Shown: positions 9,377 through 18,292 of the stretch, in pieces
How the letters are laid out: each line of letters begins with the position of its first letter
Numbering within the stretch: position 1 is the stretch's first letter
From: Gluconobacter sphaericus NBRC 12467
Lineage (GTDB): Bacteria; Pseudomonadota; Alphaproteobacteria; Acetobacterales; Acetobacteraceae
Direction of reading: 5' to 3'
Length of the DNA: 64,000 nt
Assembly (NCBI RefSeq): GCF_006539125.1
Contig: NZ_BJMK01000009.1
Location: 1 to 64,000, forward strand
Translations under genes and position numbers: made by a program
Notes under the pieces: model-generated
What the model was told of the DNA's origin: nothing
Database searches by the model: none
Seen by the model: the letters and a program-made list of their open reading frames with translations, nothing else

Positions 9377-10145
9377 AAGGTCGCCCGCTATTCCACCCGT
9401 TCCGAATGTTTCGGTTGCAATTGACGTCCGGTCTCTGGAAAAGCATTACGGTAGCTATCATGCCCTGCGAAATATCAACCTTACGATCAATCAAGGAAGC
9501 AGGGTGGTCATCTGCGGCCCGTCTGGGTCAGGTAAATCCACCTTGATCCGCTGTATGAACGGTCTGGAGACGTTTGATAGTGGTGAACTGCTGGTGGAAG
9601 GGGTGCCAATCAACGGGAAATCTCGGAACCTGGACCTGATCCGCCGCGAGGTCGGTATGGTATTCCAGCATTTCAACCTTTTCCCGCATCTGACCATTCT
9701 GCAGAACCTCATGATTGCGCCGATGAAGGTTCGTGGCAAATCAAAAGCCGAAGCTGAGGCGCTTGCCCGGCATTATCTGGAACGCGTAAAAATCTCTCAG
9801 CATGCCGACAAGCTCCCATCCGCGATTTCAGGCGGTCAGCAGCAGCGCGTTGCGATTGCGAGAGCGCTGTGCATGCAGCCCAAAGTCATGCTGTTTGATG
9901 AACCAACTTCTGCGCTCGATCCGGAAATGATCAAGGAAGTTCTGGATGTCATGGTCGAGCTGGCGGACGAGGGCATGACGATGGTTTGCGTAACGCATGA
10001 AATGGGATTTGCCCGCAGCGTCGCGGATGAAGTCATCTTCATGGATGCCGGACAGATCGTCGAGCGTAATGCGCCTGACGCGTTCTTTCTGCACCCACAG
10101 CATGAACGTACCCGCGCTTTTCTTCAACAGATCATCCGACACTGA
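9366..10145 (+). CDS. Amino acid ABC transporter ATP-binding protein (GlnQ/HisP-like)
   Basis: ATG 9366 overlaps the epimerase end by 11 bp and has GGAG at 9352-9355. The 259-residue ATPase shows Walker A ([13 protein letters not shown]), Q-loop ([11 protein letters not shown]), the ABC signature [14 protein letters not shown], Walker B ([12 protein letters not shown]) and the H-loop (VTHEMGFA). It is the polar-amino-acid subfamily and powers the two permeases encoded at 7050-8408. No second ATPase is needed for this family. Confidence 0.94.
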   Translation: MTSERSPAIPPVPNVSVAIDVRSLEKHYGSYHALRNINLTINQGSRVVICGPSGSGKSTLIRCMNGLETFDSGELLVEGVPINGKSRNLDLIRREVGMVFQHFNLFPHLTILQNLMIAPMKVRGKSKAEAEALARHYLERVKISQHADKLPSAISGGQQQRVAIARALCMQPKVMLFDEPTSALDPEMIKEVLDVMVELADEGMTMVCVTHEMGFARSVADEVIFMDAGQIVERNAPDAFFLHPQHERTRAFLQQIIRH

Positions 10146-10155
10146 GGGCTACGCG

Positions 10156-10926
10156 ATGCGTCTGTTAGATAAGACAGTAATTGTTACAGGTGCATCCTCC
10201 GGGATCGGAAGGGCCATTGCACTTCTTTTCGCGCGTGAGGGTGCGGTTGTCGTGGCCGCGGACATCACCGAGGATGTCGTGGAGGGTGGCGAACCAGTCA
10301 TTCAGGCGCTTGGTCAGATTACACCGCGGGCTGTGTTCATCAAAACCGATATCTCCAGAGAGGATGAGGTCAAAGCGCTGTTTCGGCAAACCGTCGAGAC
10401 CTTCGGGCGTGTCGATATCCTGATCAATAACGCCATGGTCCGGGGTGGTCTGCCTCTGGCAGAGACGGAAATGGCGGACTGGGACCGGGTGATGAACGTC
10501 AATCTGACAGGCGCCTATCTATGCCTGCGGGAGGCCGTGCGGCAGATGCTGAAGCAGGACATTGTGAACGAGACCCGCGGGCGTATTGTCAATATCACGT
10601 CCCAACACGGCATGATTGGGGCGCCGGACGATTTTGCTTACGGGGTCAGTAAGGCAGGTCTTGTCTATATGACCAAACAGGTTGCGACGGACTATGCGAA
10701 GGAATTCATTGTCTGCAATGCCGTGGCACCAGGCAAGATCCTGACCGGTAAGAAGGGATCGGCTATTGATCCCGCGAAACTGGAATATTCACGCCAGCGG
10801 ACCGCCATGCCCCGATTGGGAACGTCACAGGATGTCGCTCATGCGGCTTTGTTCCTTGCAAGTGACGAGGCGACTTATATCGCCGGGCACAATCTGATGG
10901 TGGACGGCGGTTGGATGGCCCAATAA
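10156..10926 (+). CDS. Short-chain dehydrogenase/reductase (classical)
   Basis: ATG 10156 lies 10 bp after the ATPase stop; the frame is open upstream inside that gene. The 256-residue protein has TGASSGIG cofactor motif (residues 11-18), NNAM in place of the usual NNAG, catalytic Ser in NITSQHG, YGVSK (Tyr-x3-Lys) and a C-terminal VDGGW. It resembles FabG/glucose-1-dehydrogenase-like oxidoreductases that act on alcohols or sugars. As last gene of the transporter operon it probably oxidises or reduces an intermediate of the imported substrate. Confidence 0.88.
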   Translation: MRLLDKTVIVTGASSGIGRAIALLFAREGAVVVAADITEDVVEGGEPVIQALGQITPRAVFIKTDISREDEVKALFRQTVETFGRVDILINNAMVRGGLPLAETEMADWDRVMNVNLTGAYLCLREAVRQMLKQDIVNETRGRIVNITSQHGMIGAPDDFAYGVSKAGLVYMTKQVATDYAKEFIVCNAVAPGKILTGKKGSAIDPAKLEYSRQRTAMPRLGTSQDVAHAALFLASDEATYIAGHNLMVDGGWMAQ

Positions 10927-10967
10927 TTACTGGACCAGTTCGTTGGGTTGACCGCTCCTCCGCACAT

Positions 10968-10991
10968 CCTGCATCAACGTTAAGATGCAGG
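10968..10991 (+). terminator. Hairpin after the amino acid ABC operon
   Basis: Perfect 8-bp stem CCTGCATC / GATGCAGG with an 8-nt loop, 42 bp after the SDR stop. There is no clear U-tract, so termination is likely but not certain. Confidence 0.45.
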
Positions 10992-11046
10992 CCTAGAGAA
11001 CTTTAATGTGCTATCCACTTGTTTTCAGCTCCAACGGGTTAGAAGC

Positions 11047-11214
11047 GTGACTGTCAGCACGACGCGCGACGTGTTGAAGCAATATCAGGTAGGACTATAT
11101 TTTCGGACCATTTTTCTGGGTGTTGCAACGGCCATGCTGGCAAGAGAGACGCCATCTTGGGAGATCGTCATTAAGCCTGCATTGAGCGTGACGCTGTTCG
11201 TGATTTTTATCCAG
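11047..11214 (+). pseudogene. Remnant of an arsenic-resistance/bile-acid symporter-type transporter
   Basis: From GTG 11047 the reading frame gives about 56 residues that resemble the N-terminus of BASS/Acr3-type arsenic efflux proteins: LKQYQVGLYFRTIFLG followed by KPALSVTLFVIFIQ, the first two helices. The match stops at about 11214, where the IS remnant begins. The remaining two to three hundred residues are absent. I infer that an IS insertion or deletion removed the rest. Identification is from memory of the family pattern over a short stretch, so it is tentative. Confidence 0.4.
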
Positions 11215-11263
11215 AGGGACGGCTCGAAAAACCTCTTGGCTCTGGCTTGTTTTGTGTGATTCC

Positions 11264-11940
11264 ATGTTTCTTTGATGTTGAGGAGCGGCTTGCGCGATTA
11301 AGCGGGCTTGGTGATCAGCTCAAAGTGTTTTCCCGGACTGCGGATTTGGAAGTGTTGCTTCCTGCCCTGGAGAAGGCTCTGGCCTATTTCGACAGAAGCA
11401 AAGGCGGACTTCCTAGGTTCGATCTAGTACTGATGTTCAAAACTCTGCTCATTCAGGCTCTGTACAATTTGTCTGACGAACGAACGGAATATCTGATTGA
11501 CGTGCTCCCTTTTTGTATCCTCTCATAAGGAGAGTTCCCGTTTTTATGGTTTGGGGTTGATGGGATGACAAGTGTCTCGGGGGTATGTCATCCAGTTGGG
11601 AATGGGGCTGTCGCGCATGGCCGAGGGGAGCGAACCCTCCAGCTTCTTCATGACAGCCGGAAAGGTCAGTGAGGACACCGGTGTCTCAGCTCTGTTGAAC
11701 AGCCTTCCCATGGTACAGTGGCCGTTGGGCCGGACCGAGGGCGTGATGCTGACAGGTTCAGGGATACCCTGGAGGAACGAGGGATCAGCTCTCCCATGGT
11801 AGGAACGGAGATCCCGCGGAAAAGCAATCAAATATGACAAACGAAAATACAAACGTCTCGACCGCATCTAAATCATGTCCAGTCGACACAAGGACAGGCG
11901 ATGGATCACCACACACTATGATAGATATTCGACGGCCTTC
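11264..11940 (+). pseudogene. Decayed IS5-family transposase
   Basis: Pieces of one IS5-type transposase appear in order but in different frames. FDVEERLARLSGLGDQ and LSDERTEYLID (about 11272-11505) are the N-terminus; SSFFMTAGKVSEDTG with LPMVQW (about 11637-11727) is the middle; IKYDKRKYKRLDRI, a stop codon, and then IMSSRHKDRRW (about 11829-11910) are the C-terminus. The start ATG is out of frame by one base. Several frameshifts and stops make it non-functional. It abuts the arsenic-transporter remnant on one side and the IclR stop codon on the other. Confidence 0.85.
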
Positions 11941-12701
11941 TAGCTCGCTGCAGCCTTAGGTTGCGTCGTGGACACCGCGTCCAAAAGGATTTTTCCGAGG
12001 GTGTCATAAATGCCTACAGGGTGGTCCTTGATGGAGAGGGCCACGCCCAGGACCAGACCTGTACCGATGTTTCGCTCGGGGATCGAGACGGCGACGCCTC
12101 CGACGCCGTTTATGAAAGCGCCCTGATCCGTCGTGTAGCCAGAAGCCTTTGCGCGGGCGATATTTTCAATCAGGATTTCATACTGACGCTTCGGTCTTTT
12201 TTTCTGAAGAACATCATTGATGGTTTCGTCCTCACAGCCAGCAAGGATCATTGTGGCACCCGGCCCAAATCCCAATGGGATCCGCCCCCCCACACCCTGC
12301 GTCAAAGAGGGTATTATTTCGTTTCCAAAATAGGCATCGATACAGATCGCACTGTTGTTCGAGCGTGCCAGGAGGAAAACGGCATCGTTTTCCTGGAGGG
12401 GCAGACCAGCGATCACGCTTCGCAGGCGGCGACTGTGCATCAGCCGAAACTGTGACTCATTAAGCTGAAAATGCCCGGTCGGGGCGAGGATATAGCGCCT
12501 TGTCTGCGGTACGCGCGTCACGAGATGTTCCTGCATCAGGGAAGCCAGAAGCCTGTGTGTTGTCGCTTTCGGGAGCTCACACAATGCGGCCAGCTGACCC
12601 AGCTCCTCTCCGTCGATCCCGGATAAAGAGAGCGCTTTCAGGATACAGGCTGCCTTGCGAACTGCATTTTTCGATTCGTTACGCATCCGCTGTTCCACCA
12701 T
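11940..12701 (-). CDS. IclR-family transcriptional regulator
   Basis: A 253-residue regulator. The N-terminal winged helix-turn-helix includes ELGQLAALCELPKATTHRLL (about residues 32-51); the C-terminal effector domain carries GVGGRIPLGFGPGATMILA and GVGGVAVSIP. ATG at 12701 or 12686 could be the start. It is divergent from the TonB receptor gene at 12825 and most likely controls module A. It is a paralogue of the regulator at 36112-36933: both share the (G)LGQLAEL-type helix and the GGRxPLGxGxG effector motif. Confidence 0.88.
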   Translation of the reverse strand: MVEQRMRNESKNAVRKAACILKALSLSGIDGEELGQLAALCELPKATTHRLLASLMQEHLVTRVPQTRRYILAPTGHFQLNESQFRLMHSRRLRSVIAGLPLQENDAVFLLARSNNSAICIDAYFGNEIIPSLTQGVGGRIPLGFGPGATMILAGCEDETINDVLQKKRPKRQYEILIENIARAKASGYTTDQGAFINGVGGVAVSIPERNIGTGLVLGVALSIKDHPVGIYDTLGKILLDAVSTTQPKAAAS

Positions 12702-12785
12702 TCGGAATTCTTCTGGAGATTAATTCAAGATGATTGATTTTGTCAGTTCATTTCAGCAGCGTCGTATCGGAAACGTTATGAGAAA

Positions 12786-12804
12786 TTCCTGAAGGCATCA
12801 GGAA
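12786..12804. promoter_or_regulatory. Inverted repeat in the leader of the TonB receptor gene
   Basis: TTCCTGA-AGGCA-TCAGGAA, perfect 7-bp arms, 21 bp before the receptor ATG at 12825 and in the gap it shares with the divergent IclR gene. It may be an IclR operator or an mRNA hairpin near the ribosome site. The 15 bp just before it (ATCGGAAACGTTATG, 12766-12780) resemble the direct repeats upstream of the pxp genes. Confidence 0.35.
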
Positions 12805-12824
12805 CTCCGCGAGAGGGAAGTTCA

Positions 12825-15293
12825 ATGAGGTCAGTGTGTTGTGGTCTTGCTGAAGAAAAGAAGCGTGTTATTACAACACGTAAGCTGGCTCTTCTGGTAA
12901 CCAGCCTTGCTGGGATCCTGCCCGATTTTGCGGCTGCCGCCACGGCGGACACCACAGCGACCAAGTCTATCAAAACGTCTGTCCTCAAAAAAGCACACAG
13001 GCCTGTCGAGGTTGCTAGCAAGGAAGATGAACAGGTTATCGTGACCGGAACACGGGACCCGCATCAGACCGCGCGCAAAAGCATCAGCCCGATTGTCGTG
13101 ATTTCTGCGAAACAGTTACAGCAGACGGGCCAGGCCGATCTGCGCGATGCGCTGATCCAGATGGCGCCGTCCATGACACGTTCGAACATGAATATCGGCA
13201 ATTCGAACATGACGGATGCGATACAGCTTCGTGGCCTGACGCCTAACCAGACGTTGGTTCTGGTCAATGGCAAGCGCCGGCACACGACGTCCGTCATGAC
13301 GGATTATACCGGGCCTCAGCAGGGTTCGATTCCGGTCGATATTGACATGATCCCGGTCTCGGCGGTGGATCACATTGAAATTCTGCAAGATGGTGCGGCG
13401 GCCCAGTACGGGTCTGATGCGATTGCGGGTGTTGTCAACATCATCCTCAAGCATTCGGCGCACGAACTTACGGCACAGGCCATCAATGGGGGTTATTATG
13501 CAGGAGACGGCTTTACTTCAGGGGAATCCGTCAACTGGGGGACGGACCTTGGCAAGGGGCGTGGTTTCTTTGATCTGAGCGCTGAATACAAGTACATGGA
13601 CCATACCGACCGTGGCGGTATGGATGATCGTACGGGAGCGTATGACAACCATGTCTTGGGCAATCCGCGTCAGATGCGCGAGACGATTTCCTATAACATG
13701 GGCTATCATATCACCGACCACATCCAAGCTTACTCTTTCGCCTCCTTTGGGCACGTCAACGGAGAAAGCTACCAAAACTATCGTCTGCCCACGGTTCTGC
13801 CTGAAGTCTATCCCAACGGATTTTCACCGCAGATCACTCTGGCGCAGAACGATTACAGCTTTACGGGCGGCTTCAAGGGGCAGTTTATCGGATGGGACTG
13901 GGATGTCAGCACCACATATGGCGGAAACGTTGCCGATGTTGGCATGTTCGATACAGTCAATCCCGATCTGTATGCCGCAACAGGAAAAACCCCCACGCGC
14001 TTCTCTCCCATGATGACCTTCAATGATACGGAATGGACGACCGATGCCGGGATCCGCCGTGGATTTGATGTACCTCTTCTGGCAGGGCCGCTCAATTTCG
14101 CTCTTGGTGCCCAGTACCGCTACGATACGTATGAGGTCGGGGCTGGTGAGCCGGCGTCCTATTACGGCGGCGGACCGTCCGCGGATGATGGTCTCTCACC
14201 CATGTCTGCATCCAAGAACTTCCGTGATGTGACAGCCGGCTATATGGACCTTTCCACGCAGCTGATGAAGGGCTGGCAGCTGGATCTTGCTGGACGCGTC
14301 GAACACTACACGGACGTTGGTAACACTGAGACCGGCAAGGCCTCGATGCGTTACGATATCAATCCGATGATTGGTCTGCGTGGTACGATCAGTAATGGCT
14401 TCCGCGCACCGACGCTTGCTGAGGAACATTATTCCGACATGGGGGTTTCTCCGACAGGCGCTTCGGGCATTCTGCCTGTTTCCTCTGCTGCAGCTAGACT
14501 GCTGGGGTCTCGGCCTCTCCGTCCGGAGCGGTCAATGAACTATTCCGCCGGTATCGTGATCAACCCGATCCCGCGCATGCATATCAGCGTGGATGTCTAT
14601 CAGATTTCCCTGCGCAACCGGATCACGCTGGGGGGTGTTTATAATGGGCAGACAGCCATTGATGCTCTTGAGGCCGGTGGGTTTGGGCTGCCCAGCGGGC
14701 TGATCCCTGAGGATGTGACGGCGCAGTATTTTGCCAATACGGCCAATACGCGCACACGCGGCATGGATATTACGGCGAATTACGAAACGCCTTTCGGACG
14801 GTTCGGGACCGTCAACTGGGACGTTGCGATCAATCTCAACGACCCCGTCATCACCCGGACTGCGACGGATGAAAACGGCAATTCCTTGCTGAACGCGCTC
14901 TATCGCGGGTTCCTGACAAGCTATACGCCTCACAGCAAGGAAATCATCGGCGGGACCTGGCGCAAGGACAAATGGTCCGTTTCCATTCATGAAATCCATT
15001 ATGGAAACGTGGTCTCACAGCAGCAGTATGTGACTGGCCCCTACGCCTATTCCAACACGGTTTATCTGCCCTTCAACAACGGGGCGAACCAGCAGACGAA
15101 CATCCTTGTGGGCTATCAGATTTCTCCTCGATGGAGGGTCTCGCTCGGGGCGAATAATATTTTTAATGCCAAGCAGCCTATTGTGCCCAAGAGCACGAAC
15201 TATCTTGGTGTTCAGCGCTATAATTTCGACGTCCAGCAGATTGGATTCAATGGCGGATATTACTTTTTCCAAGTCAATTACAGCATGAAATAA
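12825..15293 (+). CDS. TonB-dependent outer-membrane receptor
   Basis: An 822-residue receptor. Signal peptide with a hydrophobic stretch near residues 20-40, cut near FAAA; plug domain with QVIVTGTRDPHQ (about 70), DALIQMAPSM, IQLRGLTPNQTLVLVNGKRR and IEILQDGAAAQYGSDAIAGV (about 185-205); then a 22-strand-type barrel. GAGRGTISNGFRAP-like barrel text and LRPERSMNYSAG are typical of the family. The protein ends FFQVNYSMK, i.e. with Lys after the aromatic beta-signal rather than a terminal Phe/Tyr. It heads a collinear block with the DAO flavoproteins and Dpp-type transporter, so it probably admits their substrate. Confidence 0.92.
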   Translation: MRSVCCGLAEEKKRVITTRKLALLVTSLAGILPDFAAAATADTTATKSIKTSVLKKAHRPVEVASKEDEQVIVTGTRDPHQTARKSISPIVVISAKQLQQTGQADLRDALIQMAPSMTRSNMNIGNSNMTDAIQLRGLTPNQTLVLVNGKRRHTTSVMTDYTGPQQGSIPVDIDMIPVSAVDHIEILQDGAAAQYGSDAIAGVVNIILKHSAHELTAQAINGGYYAGDGFTSGESVNWGTDLGKGRGFFDLSAEYKYMDHTDRGGMDDRTGAYDNHVLGNPRQMRETISYNMGYHITDHIQAYSFASFGHVNGESYQNYRLPTVLPEVYPNGFSPQITLAQNDYSFTGGFKGQFIGWDWDVSTTYGGNVADVGMFDTVNPDLYAATGKTPTRFSPMMTFNDTEWTTDAGIRRGFDVPLLAGPLNFALGAQYRYDTYEVGAGEPASYYGGGPSADDGLSPMSASKNFRDVTAGYMDLSTQLMKGWQLDLAGRVEHYTDVGNTETGKASMRYDINPMIGLRGTISNGFRAPTLAEEHYSDMGVSPTGASGILPVSSAAARLLGSRPLRPERSMNYSAGIVINPIPRMHISVDVYQISLRNRITLGGVYNGQTAIDALEAGGFGLPSGLIPEDVTAQYFANTANTRTRGMDITANYETPFGRFGTVNWDVAINLNDPVITRTATDENGNSLLNALYRGFLTSYTPHSKEIIGGTWRKDKWSVSIHEIHYGNVVSQQQYVTGPYAYSNTVYLPFNNGANQQTNILVGYQISPRWRVSLGANNIFNAKQPIVPKSTNYLGVQRYNFDVQQIGFNGGYYFFQVNYSMK

Positions 15294-15319
15294 GACCTTT
15301 ACACACCGGGAGACGCGAA

Positions 15320-16495
15320 ATGCCTGATGTTGTTGTCATCGGATGTGGAATCAGTGGTGCGGCCACAGCCTGGGAACTTGCGAAATCAGGCTGTTCTGTC
15401 ACCCTCGTGGACCGATACGGTCCTGCAGCAATGGCGAGCGGGTGGACACTGGCCGGCGTCCGGCAGTCCGGGCGCCATCCTTCTGAACTGCCACTTGCCA
15501 TGGCAGCCGTGAAAATCTGGGAAGGTCTGGACGAGGAACTCCAGGCCTCCACAGGCTACACGCAGCATGGCAATCTCAGAATTGGGCTGACCCCAGAAGA
15601 CCTTCCGGCCCTGCGGGTGATTGCGCAGGACGGTGAGGCCGTGGGACTACCCATCGAAGTTCTTGCGGATGCACAATCCGTTCGCGATATCGCGCCAGCT
15701 CTCTCACCCGCGATTGCCGGGGCCACCTGGTGCCCGACAGACGGACATGCGGACCCGGATGCAACGGTAAACGCCTTTATCAATGCTGCCCGACGTCTGG
15801 GCGTTGAGACCGTTTACGGTGAGGCTGTGCTGTCTCTCGAGAGCCGGAGCCGCCGCATCTGCGGGGTGCGTACCACCTCGCGGACCATTGCAACAGATGC
15901 CGTTGTCCTGGCGACCGGCATTTCCGGAAATGAGCTGCTTGCCCCTTTCGGGAGCCCCCTTCCGGTTGACGTCAAAAACGTGACGGTCGTGCGGACCCGG
16001 CCTCTGCCGCCTCTGCTCTCGCAGGTTCTGTCGGTTGCCAGCGCCTGCAACTCGGACGCCGCCTGTGCCGGGCGGCAGCAACTGGACGGGGCGTTCCGTT
16101 TTACAAGCGGGATCAAATCCTGGGATGGCCTCATGCGGGAAAAAGACGGACGGCCCGTCATTGCTCCCACTATCGCCAGCCTTCTTGAGACCCTTCAGAG
16201 TTTCGGGGATGTCGTCCCGGCGGTCCGGGAGGCGGAAATCGACGCTTACTGGTGCGGTCTTGTCGATCAGACGCCGGATGCGCTGCCGGTTCTGGACCAT
16301 GTCCCCGGTGTGGACGGTCTGGTGATGGCACGGGGGTTTTCCGGGCATGGGTTCTGTCTTGGGCCTTTAACCGGCAGGATCATGGCCGCTCTTGTTCAGG
16401 GGCAGGCTCCTCCGCTTGATATTTCGGCTTTTGCATTCAGCCGTTTTTCCGGTCTGACCACTCCTTCCAGCAGCCCCGTGACGCTCCATGGGTAA
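15320..16495 (+). CDS. FAD-dependent DAO-family oxidoreductase
   Basis: A 391-residue flavoprotein of the glycine oxidase/sarcosine oxidase/D-amino acid dehydrogenase family. The dinucleotide motif VVVIGCGISGAATAWELA spans residues 4-21; an acidic ribose ligand follows (TLVDRYGP); TDGHADPDATVNAFINAA is the conserved mid-protein motif; GFSGHGFCLGPLTGRI near residue 345 closes the FAD site. It should oxidise a C-N bond of an amino acid derivative. Its stop overlaps the permease start by 8 bp, so it is the first enzyme of the transporter operon, 27 bp after the TonB receptor gene. Confidence 0.92.
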   Translation: MPDVVVIGCGISGAATAWELAKSGCSVTLVDRYGPAAMASGWTLAGVRQSGRHPSELPLAMAAVKIWEGLDEELQASTGYTQHGNLRIGLTPEDLPALRVIAQDGEAVGLPIEVLADAQSVRDIAPALSPAIAGATWCPTDGHADPDATVNAFINAARRLGVETVYGEAVLSLESRSRRICGVRTTSRTIATDAVVLATGISGNELLAPFGSPLPVDVKNVTVVRTRPLPPLLSQVLSVASACNSDAACAGRQQLDGAFRFTSGIKSWDGLMREKDGRPVIAPTIASLLETLQSFGDVVPAVREAEIDAYWCGLVDQTPDALPVLDHVPGVDGLVMARGFSGHGFCLGPLTGRIMAALVQGQAPPLDISAFAFSRFSGLTTPSSSPVTLHG

Positions 16496-17447
16496 TGGGA
16501 ACCTCCTGTATGTGTTGCGGCTGGGCGGCGTGAAGATCCTGCTACTGCTGCTGGTTTCGATAACCGGGTTTACGCTCCTTCATCTTGCACCTGGAGATCC
16601 GCTCTCGCAGTTCACGCTTGCCCCCGGCATGACGGCGGAGCGGCTTGCACAGATCGCGCATGGTATGGGGCTCGACCAGCCTCTGTGGCGGCAGTATCTG
16701 CACTGGCTGCACGGCATCATGACGGGCGACTGGGGACGCTCGTTCCGGGATCAGTCGCCGGTTCTGGGCATCATCGTCTCACATCTGACCGCAACCATCG
16801 AGCTTGGTCTGGCTGCGCTGGGGATCTCGTTCAGTCTGGGGTTGGGTATGGGGCTGATGGGAGCTCTGCGCGCGGGACGAACTGTGGATGATGTGACGTC
16901 CGTGATCTCCATCATCCTTTTCTCGCTTCCGACCTTCTGGCTCGGGCTGGTGTTCATCTACATTTTTTCCGTGCGGCTTCAGTGGTTTCCAACCGGAAAT
17001 TTCAGCAGTCCGGGCGACCGGTCCATTGTGGGGTATCTCAGGCATCTTGCCCTGCCCGCCCTTACGCTCGGGCTGGTTTCCGTCCCTGTCTGGAGCCGGT
17101 ACATGCGGACATTCGCGGGCGAAATCCTGAAGCAGGACCAGATCCGGACGGCACGGGCTCTGGGACTGTCTTCCGGGCGCATCATCGTCCACCGGCTGTT
17201 GCGGGGCGCGCTGCTTCCGATGATTCCGGTGGCGGGGATTTATCTTCCGACCCTGCTTAGCGGGGCGCTCGTGACGGAGACGGTTTTCAGCTGGCCGGGG
17301 ATTGGCCGTCTGTTTCTCGATAGCCTTCAGTACCGCGACTATCCCGTTGTCATGGGGGTTCTGATGTTCAGTGCCATTCTCGTTCTGGTCAGCAGCACGC
17401 TGGCGGAACTGCTGCATCATGTCGCTGATCCGAGGCTGAGGGCATGA
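16488..17447 (+). CDS. Dipeptide-type ABC transporter permease (DppB-like)
   Basis: A 319-residue inner-membrane permease. It has the DppB/OppB layout: N-terminal helix, periplasmic segment ending MGLDQPLWRQYLHWLHG, then helices with the EAA loop (RTARALGLSSGRIIVHRLLR) and SGALVTETVFSWPGIGRL, a hallmark of this family. It overlaps the flavoprotein by 8 bp and the next permease by 4 bp (ATGA), indicating one operon. Confidence 0.93.
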   Translation: MGNGNLLYVLRLGGVKILLLLLVSITGFTLLHLAPGDPLSQFTLAPGMTAERLAQIAHGMGLDQPLWRQYLHWLHGIMTGDWGRSFRDQSPVLGIIVSHLTATIELGLAALGISFSLGLGMGLMGALRAGRTVDDVTSVISIILFSLPTFWLGLVFIYIFSVRLQWFPTGNFSSPGDRSIVGYLRHLALPALTLGLVSVPVWSRYMRTFAGEILKQDQIRTARALGLSSGRIIVHRLLRGALLPMIPVAGIYLPTLLSGALVTETVFSWPGIGRLFLDSLQYRDYPVVMGVLMFSAILVLVSSTLAELLHHVADPRLRA

Positions 17448-18292
17448 CGATGCGACTGCCTTCCATCCTGCGACGCCTGCTTGCCCATCCGCGTGGCATG
17501 ATTCCTACACTCTATGTTCCCACCATCATCGTGCTGTGCGGGCTCGGGCCGTGGCTTCTGCCGTTTGGGGAGCTACATGTTGATCTTTACCATCGTTTCC
17601 TGCCCCCTCTTGGAAACGGGCATCTGCTGGGAACCGACGAAATAGGGCGCGATGTTCTGAGCCGGGTGCTGATGGGGGGGCGTGTTTCCCTGCTGGTCGG
17701 GCTGGTTTCGACGGCCATCAGCACCCTGATCGGGACGACGGTGGGGATTGTTGCGGGTTACCATGCCGGTCTGGCGCGCTTCCTGATCACGACTGTGATC
17801 GATGCCGTGCTGTGTTTTCCTGTCGTTTTTCTGCTGCTGACGCTTGCTGCGGTCCTGCATCCTGGCATCGGGACGATCATCGGCATCATCACGCTGGTGA
17901 GCTGGATGGAAGTCGCGCGCGTTGCCCAGAGCCAGACGCGGATTGTGCGGCGACAGGATTATGTGACGGCCGTCGTGGCCATGGGCGCGGGCGATGCGCA
18001 GGTTCTGTTCCGCGAAATCCTCCCAAACATTCTGCCGGCCATCATCGTCAGCGCGACCCTTAATATCGCCCGGGCCATCCTGCTGGAATCCTATGTCAGT
18101 TATCTGGGCTACGGCATCCAGCCGCCCGATGCGAGCTGGGGAAACCTGCTGAACAATGCGCAGGAATACCTGGAATCCGATCCATGGCTGGCCATTATCC
18201 CCGGTGCGGTGATTGTTCTGACGGTCGTCATGTTCAATCTGCTCGGAGATGCCCTGCGAGATGCCATTGATCCATCGAGGCGCAGCTCATGA
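17444..18292 (+). CDS. Dipeptide-type ABC transporter permease (DppC-like)
   Basis: A 282-residue partner permease. The N-terminal extension leads to HLLGTDEIGRDVLSRVLMGG, the DppC signature, then helices, the EAA loop (VAMGAGDAQVLFREILPNIL) and LGYGIQPPDASWGNLL. It overlaps both the preceding permease and the following ATPase gene by 4 bp, as expected for coupled expression. Confidence 0.93.
   Translation: MTMRLPSILRRLLAHPRGMIPTLYVPTIIVLCGLGPWLLPFGELHVDLYHRFLPPLGNGHLLGTDEIGRDVLSRVLMGGRVSLLVGLVSTAISTLIGTTVGIVAGYHAGLARFLITTVIDAVLCFPVVFLLLTLAAVLHPGIGTIIGIITLVSWMEVARVAQSQTRIVRRQDYVTAVVAMGAGDAQVLFREILPNILPAIIVSATLNIARAILLESYVSYLGYGIQPPDASWGNLLNNAQEYLESDPWLAIIPGAVIVLTVVMFNLLGDALRDAIDPSRRSS

Noticed and set aside
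11047-11214. A functional arsenic resistance gene
   Set aside because: Only the first two helices remain before IS sequence, and no arsR or arsC is nearby.
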